From an uncultured Dehalococcoidia bacterium (GTDB taxonomy: Bacteria; Chloroflexota; Dehalococcoidia; Tepidiformales; Tepidiformaceae): DNA of 6,996 nt. How positions within the stretch are numbered: position 1 is the stretch's first letter; each line of letters starts with the position of its first letter. The translations under genes and the position numbers were made by a program. This document shows, piece by piece, positions 5,827 through 6,996 of the stretch. Location: positions 1 to 6,996 of the forward strand of contig CALMIW010000290.1 in the NCBI GenBank assembly GCA_937864275.1. The letters are read 5' to 3'. A model generated the notes under the pieces. The model worked only from the letters and a program-made list of their open reading frames with translations, was not told where the DNA came from and made no database searches.

Positions 5827-6996
5827 CGGGTGCGTCCACATCGCAGGCCACCTGGTTCGGCCCGGGCGATGCCTCCCTGTTCGGGGTCCTCGAGTACCCC
5901 ACCGATCGTCGTATCCGAGCCGGTGTCGTGGTGGTTGCCTCCCTCGGCATCGAGCAGATCACCACGTACCGCGGTGCACGCGCGCTCACGGGCCGGCTCG
6001 CCCGCGAGGGATTCGCCACCTTGCGGTACGACCATCCGGGGACGGGCTCGTCGACCGGGGACCAGCTGTCGGACACCGCGTGGGACGAATGGCGTGACGG
6101 CCTCGCGACAGCCGTAGAGTTCCTCCGGAACCAGGGGGCGTCGCACGTCATCGTGCTCGGCATTCGGGCGGGCGCACTCATCGCCGCATCGGCGATCGCC
6201 TCCGGCGCCGTGACTGAGACGTCCCTCGCACTGTGGGACCCACCGCTGACGGGCCGTCGATTTCTCCGGGAGCAGACTGCCAAGTACCGCCTGATCGTGG
6301 GCGAGGACCCGACCGACCCCGGGGTGTCCGTCCCCGGCGGCCACTTCTCTGTAGCCACAGCCAAACAAATCAAGTCCGCCGCCTGGCCTACGGAAGTCGG
6401 GGTAGACCTCCTCGCCGCACGGACCGGCGACCTGTCCACCCCGACACTCGAGCAGCTCACAGGTCCCGACACCCGGACGGTGAAGCTCGCCCAGAGTGAG
6501 CTGTTCGTCGCACCGCTGGCCTTCATCCACCACGTGCCCGAGCCTGACATCGACCTCCTCGTCAACCACCTCTCCGCCCTCGCTGACCGCACCGACCTGC
6601 CTCATCTCCCCGCCGATTCGTATTCGGACTTCGTCCCCGACATCCGCCTGACGGCGGTCGTGGGTCATCGACCGGACGGTTCGGTGATCGAGGAGGAACT
6701 GTCGACCCTCACCCCGTCCGGGCTTCCGCTGGTGACAACCCGGGTCCGGGGCGAGCCCACACGTGGCGGCGTCGTGTTCCAGTCCACCGCCAACGAGCCC
6801 TCATGGGGTCCCACACGGGCCTGGGTGGAGGCAGCCCGGGAAAACGCCGGCAACGGACTGGCCTGCTTCCGTTTCGACAAGACCGGCGGAGGCGAGGCCG
6901 GCGCGGACGTCCCCGGCGAGATCGCGGTGCTCCACTCGCACGCCTCCCGCGAGGAAGCCGGGAATGCGCTGCATGCCCTCGGCCGACCCGGACGAG
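5823..6996 (+). CDS. Tandem alpha/beta-hydrolase-like protein, Arg at nucleophile position (partial, runs off right edge)
   Basis: At least 391 residues, open at the window edge. Start is the GTG at 5823, overlapping the ligase TGA in a GTGA; GGGAG lies about 11 nt upstream, so the two are translationally coupled. Domain 1 (about 10-250) has the fold's strand VVVVASLG, GFATLRYDHPGTGSS (63-77), WDEWRDGLATAVEFL, and a nucleophile-elbow region VLGIRAGALIA (111-121). Arg115 (CGG, 6165-6167) stands where serine hydrolases have Ser in GxSxG. It is followed by LALWDPPLTGRRFLRE (135-150). This G-x-R-x-G plus WxPxxxG pattern recalls the exosortase A system-associated 'hydrolase 2' family, where the gene sits with carrier protein and acyl ligase in EPS loci. 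A second hydrolase-like unit begins about 300 (GGVVFQSTANEPSWGPTRAWVEAAR, GLACFRFDKTGGGEAG), and its nucleophile elbow lies beyond the window. Possible roles are thioester hydrolysis, acyl transfer or a structural role. Confidence 0.85.
   Translation, partial: MTGASTSQATWFGPGDASLFGVLEYPTDRRIRAGVVVVASLGIEQITTYRGARALTGRLAREGFATLRYDHPGTGSSTGDQLSDTAWDEWRDGLATAVEFLRNQGASHVIVLGIRAGALIAASAIASGAVTETSLALWDPPLTGRRFLREQTAKYRLIVGEDPTDPGVSVPGGHFSVATAKQIKSAAWPTEVGVDLLAARTGDLSTPTLEQLTGPDTRTVKLAQSELFVAPLAFIHHVPEPDIDLLVNHLSALADRTDLPHLPADSYSDFVPDIRLTAVVGHRPDGSVIEEELSTLTPSGLPLVTTRVRGEPTRGGVVFQSTANEPSWGPTRAWVEAARENAGNGLACFRFDKTGGGEAGADVPGEIAVLHSHASREEAGNALHALGRPGR

Overview
The window is high-GC bacterial DNA. 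Codon use, frequent GTG starts, 4-nt gene overlaps and a Gly-Cys-Val tRNA cluster of the kind found in mycobacteria all point to Actinomycetota, most likely a Mycobacteriales-type organism. Genus cannot be fixed from the sequence alone.

Layout. (1) Positions 1-457, plus strand: a tRNA-Gly(GCC), tRNA-Cys(GCA), tRNA-Val(GAC) cluster with a candidate promoter upstream and a perfect 12-bp GC-rich terminator hairpin downstream. (2) Positions 540-4471, minus strand, converging on the tRNAs: a tightly packed four-gene operon. In transcription order it encodes a small carrier protein (83 aa), a polytopic polyprenyl-phosphate sugar-1-phosphate transferase (510 aa), and two GT4-family glycosyltransferases (351 and 363 aa). 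(3) Positions 4472-4884: a 413-nt divergent regulatory region with a candidate promoter for the operon and operator-like repeats. (4) Positions 4885-6996, plus strand: a class II aminoacyl-tRNA-synthetase-like amino acid:[carrier protein] ligase (313 aa). It overlaps by 4 nt a tandem alpha/beta-hydrolase-like protein that runs off the right edge.

How the genes may work together. The sugar-phosphate transferase would start a lipid-linked repeat unit on the inner face of the membrane and the two GT4 enzymes would extend it, so this is part of a surface or exopolysaccharide locus. The divergent ligase is of the type that activates a small amino acid with ATP and loads it onto the phosphopantetheine arm of a dedicated carrier protein. 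A matching carrier protein is the first gene of the polysaccharide operon. The hydrolase resembles the 'hydrolase 2' associated with exosortase/EPS loci and has Arg where the usual nucleophile Ser would be. My main inference is an aminoacyl-thioester module wired into polysaccharide assembly, either decorating the glycan with an amino acid or making a small aminoacyl-derived product. The loaded amino acid, its acceptor and any flippase, polymerase or exosortase are not visible here.
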